The position numbers and the translations under genes are program-made. This document shows positions 38,101 to 48,150 of a stretch of 64,000 nucleotides of DNA, one piece after another. The notes under the pieces were generated by a model. It made no database searches, was not told where the DNA came from, and was given only the letters and a program-made list of their open reading frames with translations. Source of the stretch: Tritrichomonas musculus (lineage: Eukaryota; Parabasalia; Tritrichomonadida; Tritrichomonadidae); NCBI GenBank assembly GCA_039105265.1, contig JAPFFF010000013.1, positions 1,426,001 to 1,490,000 on the forward strand, read 5' to 3'. Position 1 is the first letter of the stretch, and every line of letters starts with the position of its first letter.

Positions 38101-41100
38101 ATGCATTTTTCTGGACTCTCACTGCATATGGCGCATCCTTGTTCACATGGTTCGCAACTTGGATTTCCGTTATTATTCACAAGTCGATATCCACTCTTGC
38201 ATCTAACGCATTTCCGCGTATTTACACAATTTAAGCATCCTTCTTCGCATTTTGTGCATTTACTGCCTTCAACATTAGGCATGATATAAATGTTTTGCAA
38301 AAGAAAGTATCCTTCTGAACATGATAAACATTCATAATCATTAGGGCCTGTGCAATCAATGCAACTTTCATGGCATTTGAAGCATCGTCGATTTGCTCCT
38401 GAATAGAAATATCCGGCTTCGCATTCAATACAATCCGATTCTGTTGGACCAATACATTCATGACAAATATCTGCACATTTATAACATAATCCATCTGAAA
38501 GATAATACTTTGGGTTGCATTTTAAGCAATCCAATGAATCACATTCTTCACAATTATTAACGCATTTATAACATAATACTTCTTCCAAGAAATATCCTTT
38601 TTTGCATGTTAAACAATAATATTTATCTCTGCATGTTTCGCAAATATTATCGCACAAGTCGCATGAAAGCCCACCGTCATTGGCATAATAACCAGCATCG
38701 CATTTAGAACACTTTATTCGATTATTTTCTGCATAGCATTCTATGCAGTGTTCAATTTCATCTGGGCAAGATAATAAAAGTGTAGGTGATGGCGATTCTG
38801 TTGATGTTGGATCTGGTGACACTGTTGCTGATGGAGAATTTGTTGGCCTCAAAGATGGTGAAGCAGGATTCCCATAATGGTCAACGAATAAAAAAGGTGA
38901 AACAAAAATATCTGGATCTGTGTAAGTATATGTGTTACGTGAAATAATTAAATAATTCATCAAACCTGTAACTTCACTTGTAATGACTGATTTTAGAAGT
39001 GTATGAATTGATTCATCATAATTATCAATGAATTCATTATTAATAATGTCAAAAATTGTTCCTGCATCATCTCCTTCAATATAAATAGCATATCCGTCAA
39101 ATGCTTTATTTAATTTAAAAGTGCATCCAGTGATAGATATACTTTTCAAATAATATGAAATGCCTCTTGTCGTAAAACTAGGATTTATATAAATTGCACC
39201 GCCTCGACCTTCTTTTTTCTTATTAAAATGATTTTCATATAACAGTTCAGCTGATGTAGTTATCGAATTGAAATTGGCAATGTTTTCTTCAAATGTACAA
39301 TTGGTGATTTCAACCTTTTTTTGTGTTTGAATTGCAATTGCTCCTCCGTGTCGAATTGCTTTATTTTGATAAAATAAGCAATCTGTAAATACCAAATTGA
39401 CATCACTTATTGTTGGTGAAAAACCATATTGAATTGCTCCACCATCACCTGGATAATATGAGTCTAGATCATCTGGAGTGTGAGAACGAGTTATATTCGT
39501 TGCCAATGCTGTATTATTAATGAACTTGCAATTAACAAAAGTTATAGTGTCAGCACCAGTAATCCACAGGCCAGTTCCACCAGAATATTCACTATTGCAA
39601 CGATTATTGATGAATGTAATGTTTTCTAACTCAAAATTGCGATTTTTATCATGGATATTTATGCTACCAAAATAACTCATACGGCCTGCTTCAATCATAT
39701 TTTGAATGATGTTATTTTTAAACACAAAAGATGTTGAATAAATATCTAAATGAAAGCATCTCTGATTATAACCATAACATTCATCAAATGTACATTCGGT
39801 AATAGAAATAGGTATGCCATCATTTCGCAATTGAGAGTTTTTAATTGCTCCTATTGAATTGGTTCGAGTAAAAGTGCATTTATTAATTATAAATCCTTTG
39901 CTGCCAAAGTTAATTCCTCTACTTCCAATGGACTTATTATTGAATGAAAAAGTGCATGATTCAACTTCGGATATTCCATTTGATATCTCGATAATGCATG
40001 AATCACTAGTAATTGATCTGCAATCATAAAAATGACAATCAATAATAGTAAAAATTGAATTTTCAGGTTGTCCTTCTAATTTAATGTTTCCATCAATATG
40101 AGTAGAATTAATAAAGGTACAATTATTCAAATAAACGTGCTCAACACTCCTCACTAAAAAGATTCCAGATGATTCAGAAGCATTTGTAAATTCAACTGAA
40201 TTGTCTTCAAAAATGAATTCTTTACAAATCGAACAAATCATGAATTTGGTTCTTTCATCACCATTGTCAATAAATTTATTCATTGAAATACAAGCTACTC
40301 TGTTTGTATTTTCATAATAAATTGCTGCTCCTTCTATTCCATTGTTACCGATGAATTCACAATTTGTGATTAAAGCTTTCCCTAATTGATCAAAATCTCC
40401 ACTGATGTACAAAGCACCTCCTTTTTCATATGACTTGTTATCTTTAAAATAACAGTCTGTAATAGTTACGTTTTGACTAATGTTGATTGAGATTGCTCCT
40501 CCTTTTCCAAATTCAGATTTATTCCTGATGAATCTGCATTTCTCAAAATCTAATTGAACATTCAAATCTGAAGATGTAAAGCCGCATTGAAGTGATCCTC
40601 CATTATTGTATGGTGATTGAAACATGCTGTTTTTAATATCAATGAATGAGCAATTAAAAAAAGTGACATGAGAAGCTTGAAAATATGATGAAGTTCCAGC
40701 TCCATAGTAACCAACATTATCATCTGATGACATTGAAAAATCAGAAAAAGTGTTGTTAATAACCTCAATGCTTTCTGATGTAATTAATGAGATGAAATAA
40801 TGATGCTCGTTATACTTAACATTACTGAAAAAGTTATCAGTGAAAATGATGCTTCCAGAATCGGCATATAAACAAGAAGAAGAAATGAAATCTTGACTCA
40901 AATTTTCAACAATATTGTTAGTGAACTGAAACAAATAATCTTTTCTATTTGAATTCATTCGAATTCCTCCACATCGACTGAAATTGCATTGGTCAAAAAT
41001 GCTAGTTGCACAATTCGAGTCAAAAATTCTGGATGAAGTAGATCCATCATTAAATGTAATTGAACAGTTTCTCATTATTAAGCATGAAGCATCATCTGAC

Positions 41101-41738
41101 ATACCAATTAAAACGCCTTCTGTGTTATTTCCACAATTTATAAAATTGCATGATTCAAACGTCACATTTGCATTGAACACATTGGAGTTAAGAACATTTC
41201 CTCCTGCAATATCCATTCGGTTCATACAATTAATGAATGTGCAGCGTTGAATAATTAACTTTCCATTCCGATTAAACCAGATCGGAGCAGGCCTGTCATT
41301 GTAGATTTCATCATATTCAAAAATGTTGTCAAAAAATGGAATCTCACATTGGATTCGAAAGAGAAAATTTTTATTTATGTTCACAATATTTCTGAATGTG
41401 CATCCTGAGACTTGTTGAATTTGATCTGAAAGGCAATCAATTATTATTTGACTCATAATTGAATTATCTTCATATATTTTGTCCACAAAACTTTGTTCAA
41501 CTGCCGCCACTGAAGCTGGTGTATAAGTTATCGTTGAAGAAGATGGCGATACTGCGCTTTTCTGTTTTTTGTTCTTTGAATCTTTAATTAAAATATTTTT
41601 ATCATTATTTGGTGCATGTAAATCAGTAATCGATTCAATAAAATCAAATTTTTTTGATGATAAACTAGGATTTAATCCATGCATCTTTTCAATTTTCTTT
41701 ATTTCACTACTTGTAATTAATAAAATCACGAAAAACAT
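35163..41738 (-). CDS. Large surface protein: beta-helix, Cys-rich repeats, Ser/Glu stalk, membrane anchor
   Basis: The protein has 2191 aa and reads as a type I membrane protein. A short hydrophobic start (MFFVILLITSS) may be the signal peptide, although it is weak. Residues about 90-950 form a right-handed beta-helix like the Pmp family of trichomonads: repeated CTFxxC/NNxF turns and GGAI-type motifs (GKGGAISI, KGGALYIS, GGAIAIQ, GGAIYI). A Pro/Ser/Thr linker precedes a Cys-rich furin/EGF-like region (about 988-1525; CxxC-x(n)-CxxGYY repeats). Then come 52 near-perfect 8-residue repeats SSSEEQ(I/V/T)(E/V) and a few degenerate ones (about 1530-1975). A transmembrane helix lies at about 2119-2144, followed by a 47-aa cytosolic tail. 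The role is probably adhesion or host contact, by family. The stalk would hold the head away from the membrane. A broken relative lies upstream at 42576-44265. An initiator lies 14-19 bases before the ATG. Confidence 0.88.
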   Translation of the reverse strand: MFFVILLITSSEIKKIEKMHGLNPSLSSKKFDFIESITDLHAPNNDKNILIKDSKNKKQKSAVSPSSSTITYTPASVAAVEQSFVDKIYEDNSIMSQIIIDCLSDQIQQVSGCTFRNIVNINKNFLFRIQCEIPFFDNIFEYDEIYNDRPAPIWFNRNGKLIIQRCTFINCMNRMDIAGGNVLNSNVFNANVTFESCNFINCGNNTEGVLIGMSDDASCLIMRNCSITFNDGSTSSRIFDSNCATSIFDQCNFSRCGGIRMNSNRKDYLFQFTNNIVENLSQDFISSSCLYADSGSIIFTDNFFSNVKYNEHHYFISLITSESIEVINNTFSDFSMSSDDNVGYYGAGTSSYFQASHVTFFNCSFIDIKNSMFQSPYNNGGSLQCGFTSSDLNVQLDFEKCRFIRNKSEFGKGGAISINISQNVTITDCYFKDNKSYEKGGALYISGDFDQLGKALITNCEFIGNNGIEGAAIYYENTNRVACISMNKFIDNGDERTKFMICSICKEFIFEDNSVEFTNASESSGIFLVRSVEHVYLNNCTFINSTHIDGNIKLEGQPENSIFTIIDCHFYDCRSITSDSCIIEISNGISEVESCTFSFNNKSIGSRGINFGSKGFIINKCTFTRTNSIGAIKNSQLRNDGIPISITECTFDECYGYNQRCFHLDIYSTSFVFKNNIIQNMIEAGRMSYFGSINIHDKNRNFELENITFINNRCNSEYSGGTGLWITGADTITFVNCKFINNTALATNITRSHTPDDLDSYYPGDGGAIQYGFSPTISDVNLVFTDCLFYQNKAIRHGGAIAIQTQKKVEITNCTFEENIANFNSITTSAELLYENHFNKKKEGRGGAIYINPSFTTRGISYYLKSISITGCTFKLNKAFDGYAIYIEGDDAGTIFDIINNEFIDNYDESIHTLLKSVITSEVTGLMNYLIISRNTYTYTDPDIFVSPFLFVDHYGNPASPSLRPTNSPSATVSPDPTSTESPSPTLLLSCPDEIEHCIECYAENNRIKCSKCDAGYYANDGGLSCDLCDNICETCRDKYYCLTCKKGYFLEEVLCYKCVNNCEECDSLDCLKCNPKYYLSDGLCYKCADICHECIGPTESDCIECEAGYFYSGANRRCFKCHESCIDCTGPNDYECLSCSEGYFLLQNIYIMPNVEGSKCTKCEEGCLNCVNTRKCVRCKSGYRLVNNNGNPSCEPCEQGCAICSESPEKCIACSIGYYANSIPSQDYVNCTKCPPNCHECFIDDGGELICMTCFDGYYKDDETGTCNECKFPCSICSSIDSCLSCVPGYLLEGNSCDLQCSSICLTCKYSSDICDSCRDGYTLSGTTCIKCPVGCKMCEITQYSAVCLSCLDGYYKDGDNCFRCQSPCETCFSSNLYSGCYSCEAGYFMNQIYTVPTPYAGQCKKCSEQVEHCSECSTKCIDEDLDSFTTCHNFVCTNCDDGYFVSEENGIIKCASCPQNCISCNKTSCIECQNGYFLNEQKKCEKIQCSDNCKECDGFNCTKCNDGYIILWDSISDRFVCIENLSSSSSEEHIESSSEEHIESSSEEHIESSSEEQIVSSSEEHIESSSEEQIVSSSEEHIESSSEEQIVSSSEEQIVSSSEEHIESSSEEQIESSSEEQIESSSEEQIESSSEEQIESSSEEQIESSSEEQIVSSSEEQIESSSEEQIESSSEEQVESSSEEQVESSSEEQTVSSSEEQIESSSEEQTVSSSEEQIESSSEEQTVSSSEEQVESSSEEQVESSSEEQTVSSSEEQIESSSEEQTVSSSEEQIESSSEEQTVSSSEEQIESSSEEQTVSSSEEQIESSSEEQIESSSEEQVESSSEEQTVSSSEEQIESSSEEQTVSSSEEQVESSSEEQVESSSEEQIESSSEEQIESSSEEQIESSSEEQTVSSSEEQIESSSEEQVESSSEEQIESSSEEQIESSSEEQIESSSEEQTESSGNQEESSSNEQSESLSDEQMESSSEEQVESLNEESFEHSIDSSSQSQNEASSEIQIESSSEATYSTEQQTTFSSETNDSENDDTSEESHQSKFETETGESTENPKEPTSFDSESDEPIESSVSSIDASHSSKTQTTKESISYAFSLDDFPFSSTEPVFGSQSTNPPKKKISKGALIGIICAVIAVLLIAAIVIVVIAKMRRKQNSIDENSQETKNSKVSGQTQFDTSSVLKNQDSSENDLDFWI
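35902..37150 (-). repeat. 24-bp coding minisatellite in the surface protein
   Basis: Fifty-two consecutive 24-bp units encode SSSEEQIE and variants (HIE, QIV, QVE, QTV). Blocks alternate, such as IE/TV pairs repeated many times, which points to multi-unit duplications. Because 24 is a multiple of three and no unit holds a stop in any frame, all six frames stay open. The long frames seen on both strands here (for example 36098-36712) are by-products. Confidence 0.97.
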
Positions 41739-41751
41739 TCTGATATAAAAA

Positions 41752-41757
41752 CTATGA
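41752..41757 (-). promoter_or_regulatory. Initiator (Inr) of the surface protein gene
   Basis: The minus strand reads TTTTCATAG. TCATA fits TCA-pyrimidine-(T/A) and gives a 17-nt leader. Confidence 0.5.
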
Positions 41758-42575
41758 AAATAAAAAATAAAAAGAACTCTAAACTTTGTAAATAATTTTT
41801 ATTTATTAATTTATTTTAATGTTAATTAATTATAAATTATATAAAAATTCAATATTATAAATATTAAATCTCATTTTTAACGAAATATAAATAAATTTAA
41901 AAAAGCAATAAAATTGAATATTAACGCACAATTTTGAATTGTTAAAAAAAATTCAATGAAATATAAATACGTTGAATTTAAGAATTAATTACCAATATAT
42001 TACTAAATATTAGTAATATATTTATTTATATCAAAAATTAATATTTTATGATTAGAATAAGCAAAGAAAATCCGAAAAATTAAGGTTTAAATTTAGCTGA
42101 ATTTTTTTTTCAAAAAAAATATTTGTCTAATTTTTACGCCAACTAAAATAATTTCCAATTATTTCTTCTAATATGCTTTTTCTCTATGTTTTTATGCAAT
42201 GAAATTATTCATTTCAAAAATATTAAAATGCATTTATCAAAAAAAATGGCGTGTTAAGTTAATTTTCTCAATATAATAATTGTGTCCTCGAATTAAGCAA
42301 ACTCAAAGATTTACAAACTCAGAATTTGCATGAAGTAAGAAAATCAACTGATAAAAGAAGTCATATTACAACTTTTACAAATAATCAACATTTTATAATA
42401 TAGTAAATTGCATATATTATCGATTAAATACATAATATTTTATAAAAATATATTTGAATAATAAATCAAAAAAATATATTAAAAAATCCAAATATAAATT
42501 GCAATCGAACATTAAAATTTGATTGCTTAAATTTCTGTTATAATTAAATAGTTGATATATGAAATTATTATTCAG
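41758..42575. other. AT-rich intergenic DNA
   Basis: No gene or strong repeat is visible between the intact and the broken surface-protein genes. Confidence 0.5.
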
Positions 42576-44265
42576 TTAAACGAAAATATGTGATATATCA
42601 TCTTCAATAAAATCAATTGTGCTTGCTTCATAGTCAGCATTTGTTTCTTCATTCTTTCTTTTCATTATTTCTTCATCTTCGTCATCAGAAAAGTAATATA
42701 TGTCAGAAAGATCAGCAGAATATTGTTGGCTTCTCTTCTGAATGGACAAAATAATGATCGCCAAGATCAGGAAGAAGACAGCCGTTGATCCACACACCAA
42801 TCCAATCAGCTGTTCCTGACTCAGATGCTTCTTGACTATTTCTTTGTCAATTGGCAGCATTAAAGGGAGATATGATGGAGACAGGTTAGCAATCACGTAT
42901 GGGAAGTACCGTGCAACAAATGGTTGGACGTTTGTTTCAGCATACGATCCCATGATGTAAGTGTGGGTGACAATGTTCGTGTTAACAAGTGAGATGCTCA
43001 TTGGCACAGACTTCATTTGAGTGAAAACTAAAGTGACCGTGGCCGAAATAATTTGGTTGTTTTTGCTTGCTGAAGGAGTTACAAAAGGAATCAATGTCTA
43101 TGGTGAAAACAAATCTGTGCTAGATAAGGCAAGTGTTTTTGATTCGGTGAAATGATTAGTTGAAATGAAATGATTTGATTCTGTAAAATGCTTAGAATCT
43201 GTATGACGTGTAGAGTTTGTGAAAGAGTTGGATTTCGCAAAATAATCTGGTTCATTAATTATATTTGAAATAATATATGAATTAATCGGTGTAAAAAAGA
43301 TTGATTTCTGTAAGATATTTTGATTCTGAAAATTGAATAGAACTAGAAAACAAGCTTGTATCCAAAAAATGGCTTGATTCTGTAAACATATTAGAATCTG
43401 AAAAATCAATCGATTCTGAGAATTGAATTGATTTGGTTGGCATTGACAAACTGAGGCATTCATAGACATTTTCATTATTTAAATTTTCATTTGTAAAGAC
43501 ATTTTTATTAAATGTGCAATTAGAAATTGTATTATTTTCAAAGATGATGGTATTATAACAACTGAAATAGAAGCATGGTGTGTTCAATCATACTTTGTGA
43601 ATTATCAAGAAGAATTGCGTTATCAGTTCTAACATCAAAATTGGAATTTTTTATTTTAATTGAACTTGATGAAATAATGTTAATAGCTCCTTGTATTTCA
43701 GCTTTTGTTTTGATTGTAATGTTCAAATTATCTATTATTGTTGATTTGCATCCACTTACAACAGAATAACCAAGTGAATTGGAGTCATTTGGAATATTAT
43801 CATCATTGAAAGTACATAATGAAATTTCAAGATCTGTTTTGGTTCCTTTACCAACATATATTGCATTCCCTTCTATTGCTTTGTTTGAATGAAATTGGCA
43901 ATTTTGAATGAAATTGGCAATTTTGAATGAAATTGGCAATTTTGAATGAAATTGGAAATTTTGAATGAAATTGGCAATTTTTTATAATCAAATTTTTATA
44001 AATTGGATTACCAAATTGATCAAGATAAATGATTGGATTTTCATCAACTGTTTCATCAGTATTTTTGAATATATTTGAATAAATATCAAGATCTTGTTTC
44101 ATAGAAGTAATAATATAATCAAATGAACCGTGGCTGCAATTATTATGAAAAAAAGTATTGTTCTCGATTTCATATATGATATCTGATATTGCATTACCAT
44201 AAAATTTTGCTTTATTTCCATTAAATGTGCAATCAATAAGAGAGCAATATGCATTGTTTTCACCT
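42576..44265 (-). pseudogene. Broken surface-protein gene (beta-helix, hexapeptide stalk, membrane anchor)
   Basis: Minus-strand pieces in several frames follow one protein order. First come beta-helix pieces (CSLIDCTFNGNKAKFYGNAI, YLDQFGNPIYKNLIIKNCQF, NKAIEGNAIYVGKGT, NTISNCTFNKNVF). Then there is a Ser-rich region with a six-residue period (FSESID, FSDSNM, FTESSH, FLDTSL), and a last 172-codon frame with SQEQLIGLVCGSTAVFFLIL, a transmembrane helix and an acidic tail. The plan matches the intact 2191-aa neighbour, though the Cys-rich part is absent and the sequence is not a recent copy. At 43887-43981 a 19-bp unit (TTTTGAATGAAATTGGCAA) is repeated about five times within the beta-helix part. 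At least three frame changes separate the pieces, so a full-length product is unlikely. Confidence 0.78.
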
Positions 44266-44631
44266 AAAAAGTGCGTATGAGAATTTTAATTTCCATATCC
44301 TGCTAACCTGATCATACAAAGGGGAAGAAATTGAAATAAACTTGTTTTCAGAAGAGAAAGAATTTACATTTGAAATTGATTCAGCATCTTTCTAATATAT
44401 AAAAATAATTGTAGAAACTTTAACTAATTCACACTTCTTTAGGTGAAAACAGGTATGGAATAAACGGGCTGTTTAAACAGTAATACGGGTACTGTAGAGA
44501 ACGTTTAAATGTTTGCCGATTAGTAACGGTAACAATCCCTGTTTTATATTTGTAAAATTATATTAATATATATAATGAAGAAGAAATAGCAAGATTTCAG
44601 GAATCTCATTGAAATTAAATTGAGATCAAAT

Positions 44632-44872
44632 TACGATCATATATTTATCAAAAAGTTTAAATATCTTAAATAAATCAAAAGAAATCAAATATATCAGATG
44701 AACTTTTTGAATTTCTATTACAAGAGTTTCTCTTTGGCCTTTGAAGCCGAAGATTAAGGTTCGATTTCTCACTAGAAAATAAATTCTTGATTTCTGAAAT
44801 CGATCTCGAGTATCAGCCTATATTTATCAAAAAGTCAATCCATTATCGAAAATTTGGAAATAGCAAGCCTAT
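44632..44872. repeat. Dispersed repeat, family A, copy 2
   Basis: It shares with 529-694 the ordered words TACGATCATATATTTATC, CAAAAAGTTT, CTGAAATCGATCTCGAG, TCAATCCATTATCGA and a terminal ATAGCAAGCCTA. An extra 60-bp segment containing GGCCTTTGAAGCCGAAG sits in the middle. The rest of 44266-45361 holds no gene. A short relic at 45100-45180 (minus-strand GSTGHKSSPSNFEARQLGI) is unrecognised. Confidence 0.6.
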
Positions 44873-45361
44873 TTACAAATTTTTTTGAGAAAAAATTTTC
44901 CTGTTGATATTTATGCAATATAATTATAAATTTATATTTATATTTGATAGAATATTTGTAAAAACAGTTATTATTACAAAGCAAAGGTAATTTATATATA
45001 TGTATAGAAGTGTTTATAATCCATCGTTTACAATTATTTCAATTATTTCAACAATTTAAGCAAATTAGAATTTCCTGACAGTTTTTTAAAATATTTAATC
45101 AATCAATACCTAGTTGTCTTGCCTCAAAGTTGGATGGAGAGGATTTATGACCAGTAGAACCACCTTTTTAGAGAATCATTACGCCAATTTCAGTATTTTT
45201 TTTTTTTTTTTAATAAATTCTTTTTAACCATCTTCTCTTCCATATTTATTATCTTTAATGACTCACTCCAAAAATTAAAATAAGATGAAGTTAAAAGATA
45301 TAAATTAAAAATTGACCTTAAATTGGCCTTAGATTTTTTATATCTTTTTTCACATAACATG

Positions 45362-45368
45362 TCATTGT
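45362..45368 (+). promoter_or_regulatory. Initiator (Inr) of the VPS20 gene
   Basis: TCATTGT lies about 40 bases before the ATG at 45405. A second candidate, TCACA at 45401-45405, overlaps the start itself; which one is used is open. Confidence 0.4.
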
Positions 45369-45404
45369 AAATCTCAAAAAAAAAAAAAAGTGGGCGAAAT
45401 TCAC

Positions 45405-46040
45405 ATGGGAGGCCTTTTTTCTAGATTTAAGCGAAATAAAGTAAGAAACGCTAATCAAGATCCAAATGATGATAATAAAATAGATCAGGATAAAATTGAT
45501 CAAGTAGTTTTAGACCTTAAAGTTGCACGTGATCAACTGATAATTTATCAAAAGCAGCAAGAAGGACATCAAGAGGTTGAACTACAAAGAGCCAAGGAAT
45601 TTGCAAGAAAAGGTCAAAAAGAGCGTGCCAAAATTGTTTTAAGGCAAAAGAAAGCAAGAGAATATTATATTAATAATGCTCAGAAAAATATTGCAAACAT
45701 TGAAACTCTTCTTAATCAAGTGACAAGCAAACAAATTGAAATAGAAGTTTTCAATGCTATGAAAGATACAAATGAAATTTTAAAGAAAATGAATTCATTA
45801 ATGCCAATTGCAGAAGTCGAAAGAATTATGGACGAAAACCAAGAGCAACAAAAACGCCTTGATGAAATCAATAGCCTTCTCGCACAGGATATGAGTGCAA
45901 ATCAAAAAATGAAGCAATTTGTTGAGGTTGATTTAGATAGAATGTACGATGAATTAGACATAGGCGAACAAGAAGAGCAAAATAACTTATCAGAAAATTC
46001 CGAAAATGTTCCGGCAGCCCCTCAGGCAATGGCTTGTTAA
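45405..46040 (+). CDS. VPS20: ESCRT-III subunit VPS20/CHMP6
   Basis: The protein has 211 aa from the ATG at 45405; an in-frame GTG five codons earlier is not credible as a start. The N-terminus MGGLFSRFKR places Gly2 for N-myristoylation, the hallmark of VPS20/CHMP6 among Snf7 proteins. The helical hairpin (about 25-105) includes ARKGQKERAKIVLRQKKARE, very close to the CHMP6 helix 1-2 region. QIEIEVFNAMKDTNEILKKM and SLMPIAEVERIMDENQE (about 110-148) are the family core. The C-terminus is acidic (VEVDLDRMYDELDIGEQEE, about 173-191) and may bind Vps4 MIT domains. VPS20 links ESCRT-II to Snf7 polymerisation on endosomes for membrane scission. Length and composition are normal, and TAAA overlaps the stop. 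Confidence 0.93.
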   Translation: MGGLFSRFKRNKVRNANQDPNDDNKIDQDKIDQVVLDLKVARDQLIIYQKQQEGHQEVELQRAKEFARKGQKERAKIVLRQKKAREYYINNAQKNIANIETLLNQVTSKQIEIEVFNAMKDTNEILKKMNSLMPIAEVERIMDENQEQQKRLDEINSLLAQDMSANQKMKQFVEVDLDRMYDELDIGEQEEQNNLSENSENVPAAPQAMAC

Positions 46041-46109
46041 ATATTTTGATTTATACATATAAAAAAAAAATTTGTTCATTTTTAATATTGAGTCATTTTT
46101 TGGTCTGAT

Positions 46110-46365
46110 TTTATTATTATTATTATTAACGTTCTTTCACGAAACTCAGAGCAATTCAACAGATCCAGAGCAAACAACTTTTTCTGATGATATAAGGTCA
46201 ATTTATAAAAATTTATTTAGAAAAAGTTCTTATTTTCGAACAATATTTTTAATATTAAAAAAAATCGTTTACATTTATTTTGACCAATCAAAAAAATGAT
46301 TTGACCTTTTGCTCTGGATCTATTGAAGCGATCTGCCTCAAATGAAATAACATTATTATTATTGG
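46110..46365. repeat. Inverted repeat, about 250 bp
   Basis: ATAGATCCAGAGCAAAAGG, read from the minus strand near 46305, matches ACAGATCCAGAGCAAACAA near 46160. The flanking words (TTATTATTAACG/AATAATAATGTTA) also pair, so the region folds back on itself. It is probably a decayed MITE. The 75-codon frame at 46072 covers one arm and is not credible. Confidence 0.45.
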
Positions 46366-46768
46366 AGCTTTATGTATTAGAATTATTAAGAATGAAATAC
46401 TTTATTCAATAGTATGAAATTCTCTAGTATGTTTAAGAGTAGTATTCCTTGAGAATATTAAACAAAAGTTGAAATGAGTTTTCATTCAAAAAGTTAAAAA
46501 AAAAAAAAAAAAAAAAAGTAGTAGGCTTGTTAAGTTCTGATATCGATTTTCCATTTATTGGCATTGATATCAATATCAAGTGTACGTTTAAAAATTAAAA
46601 CGTGAGATTTATCAGAGGAGGGTCAACTAATTGAATGGCCTTTTTTTCACATTGTTTTCATTTTTTTGCGTTATGTAATTAATAAATTCAAAATTTTATT
46701 TTATTTATAAATAATATAATAATAATTATATATAAATATTACTTTTATGATTTGATTAAGGACAATAG

Positions 46769-46999
46769 ATGAAAAATGGAGATTCTCAATTTCAAATAAT
46801 TCAAGATAGATCAAATGATGATTTAAAAGTATCTGCTAATATAACTAGAATAAATCAGTCGAGATTCGATATTTTTACAAACTGGCTGAGATATAATCAG
46901 TTTTTTGAAATAATTACTGATGCTATTAAATCAAATATTATCCCAAATTCAACACATCAAATCATTCGAAAACAATATATTAGATATATATGCGTATAA
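46769..46999 (+). CDS. Unrecognised short open frame
   Basis: The frame has 76 codons starting at ATG. The product is polar with no domain I recognise and no initiator upstream. Its base composition is close to that of intergenic DNA. It could be a relic or chance. Confidence 0.15.
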   Translation: MKNGDSQFQIIQDRSNDDLKVSANITRINQSRFDIFTNWLRYNQFFEIITDAIKSNIIPNSTHQIIRKQYIRYICV

Positions 47000-48150
47000 T
47001 AAATCTATTTATTCGACTAAATTTCAAATCCCAACTACCAATTTTATATTAAGATAAGATTATTCTATAATATTTTTTTGAAAAAGTGGAAGAATACGAT
47101 GCTCTTTTTTGACCTTAACCAAAAATTTTTGGTGAAAAAAGTACCATTTATTTTAATAGCATATCAAGATTTCATTTACTATTCAACATTAAAAATGTTG
47201 AAATTTTATTATAAAAAGAATTTTTCCATTAAATCAAAAATTCAAAATAGAAATGTGTTGAGGTATTGAAAATTCAATACATAATTGAGACAATAAAGTA
47301 AACAATTTTTTTTATAATTAATATAGATACCAAATTCCTTAATACTTGTTCACAATGCTATCTTTGAAGGAAAATATCATATATGGAATCTTTAAATGAT
47401 GAAATATTGGAAATAATAATATTAAAATTTAATAATATTAAAATTATTATTTTTCTTTCGAATTTCAAATATTGTATTAAGTTTGGAAAATATTACGATA
47501 AAATCAAAGTATTTTGATGAAGATCTTGAATATAAATTTTATTTAAATATTATTATTATATAAAAATCATAATTATATGGATTGATGAAAGCAGAATGAT
47601 GAAATTATTTTTTTATTAAATATATTCTGAAAAATTGACTTTGTATTCTTTATAAAAAAGATACTATATATTATTTGATAGATTACAACAATATTCTTGA
47701 TTTTCAGAATATTCTTTTTCAAACAGTTGAAAATATTTATATTTTATTTATATTGATTTTATTCTTTCTAAAAAAAAATAATATTATAAAAATCATTTAG
47801 ATTTCAATTAACTAAAATACTTTCAACTTTATATTTATTATATGAATGCTAAATAATTATACTGTTCTTTTTTATCTACCAAGTCAATATCAAGAAATAT
47901 TCAGAGTTTATTTGAGACGATCAAAATACAAACGTTTTGAAAAAGGTTATCAAAAAGTGGCTTCCATATACAATCTAATAAAAAAAATATTTAATAAAAT
48001 AAGTTAGATAAAAGTATAAAAAATTATTTTTCACTAGAATATCATATATTTTATTGAGAGAAAAAAAAATTGATATTATCGCTAATAAATAAAAAACGAA
48101 ATTTCAAATCTTTGTTTGAAAAAGTAATTGAATTTAATTCCTTTTGATTA
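47000..48150. other. AT-rich intergenic DNA
   Basis: Only low-complexity AT sequence is visible, with no supported gene or repeat. Confidence 0.5.

Noticed and set aside
46072-46299. 75-codon frame with a signal-like start
   Set aside because: It overlaps an inverted repeat, and the hydrophobic run comes from a TTA microsatellite.
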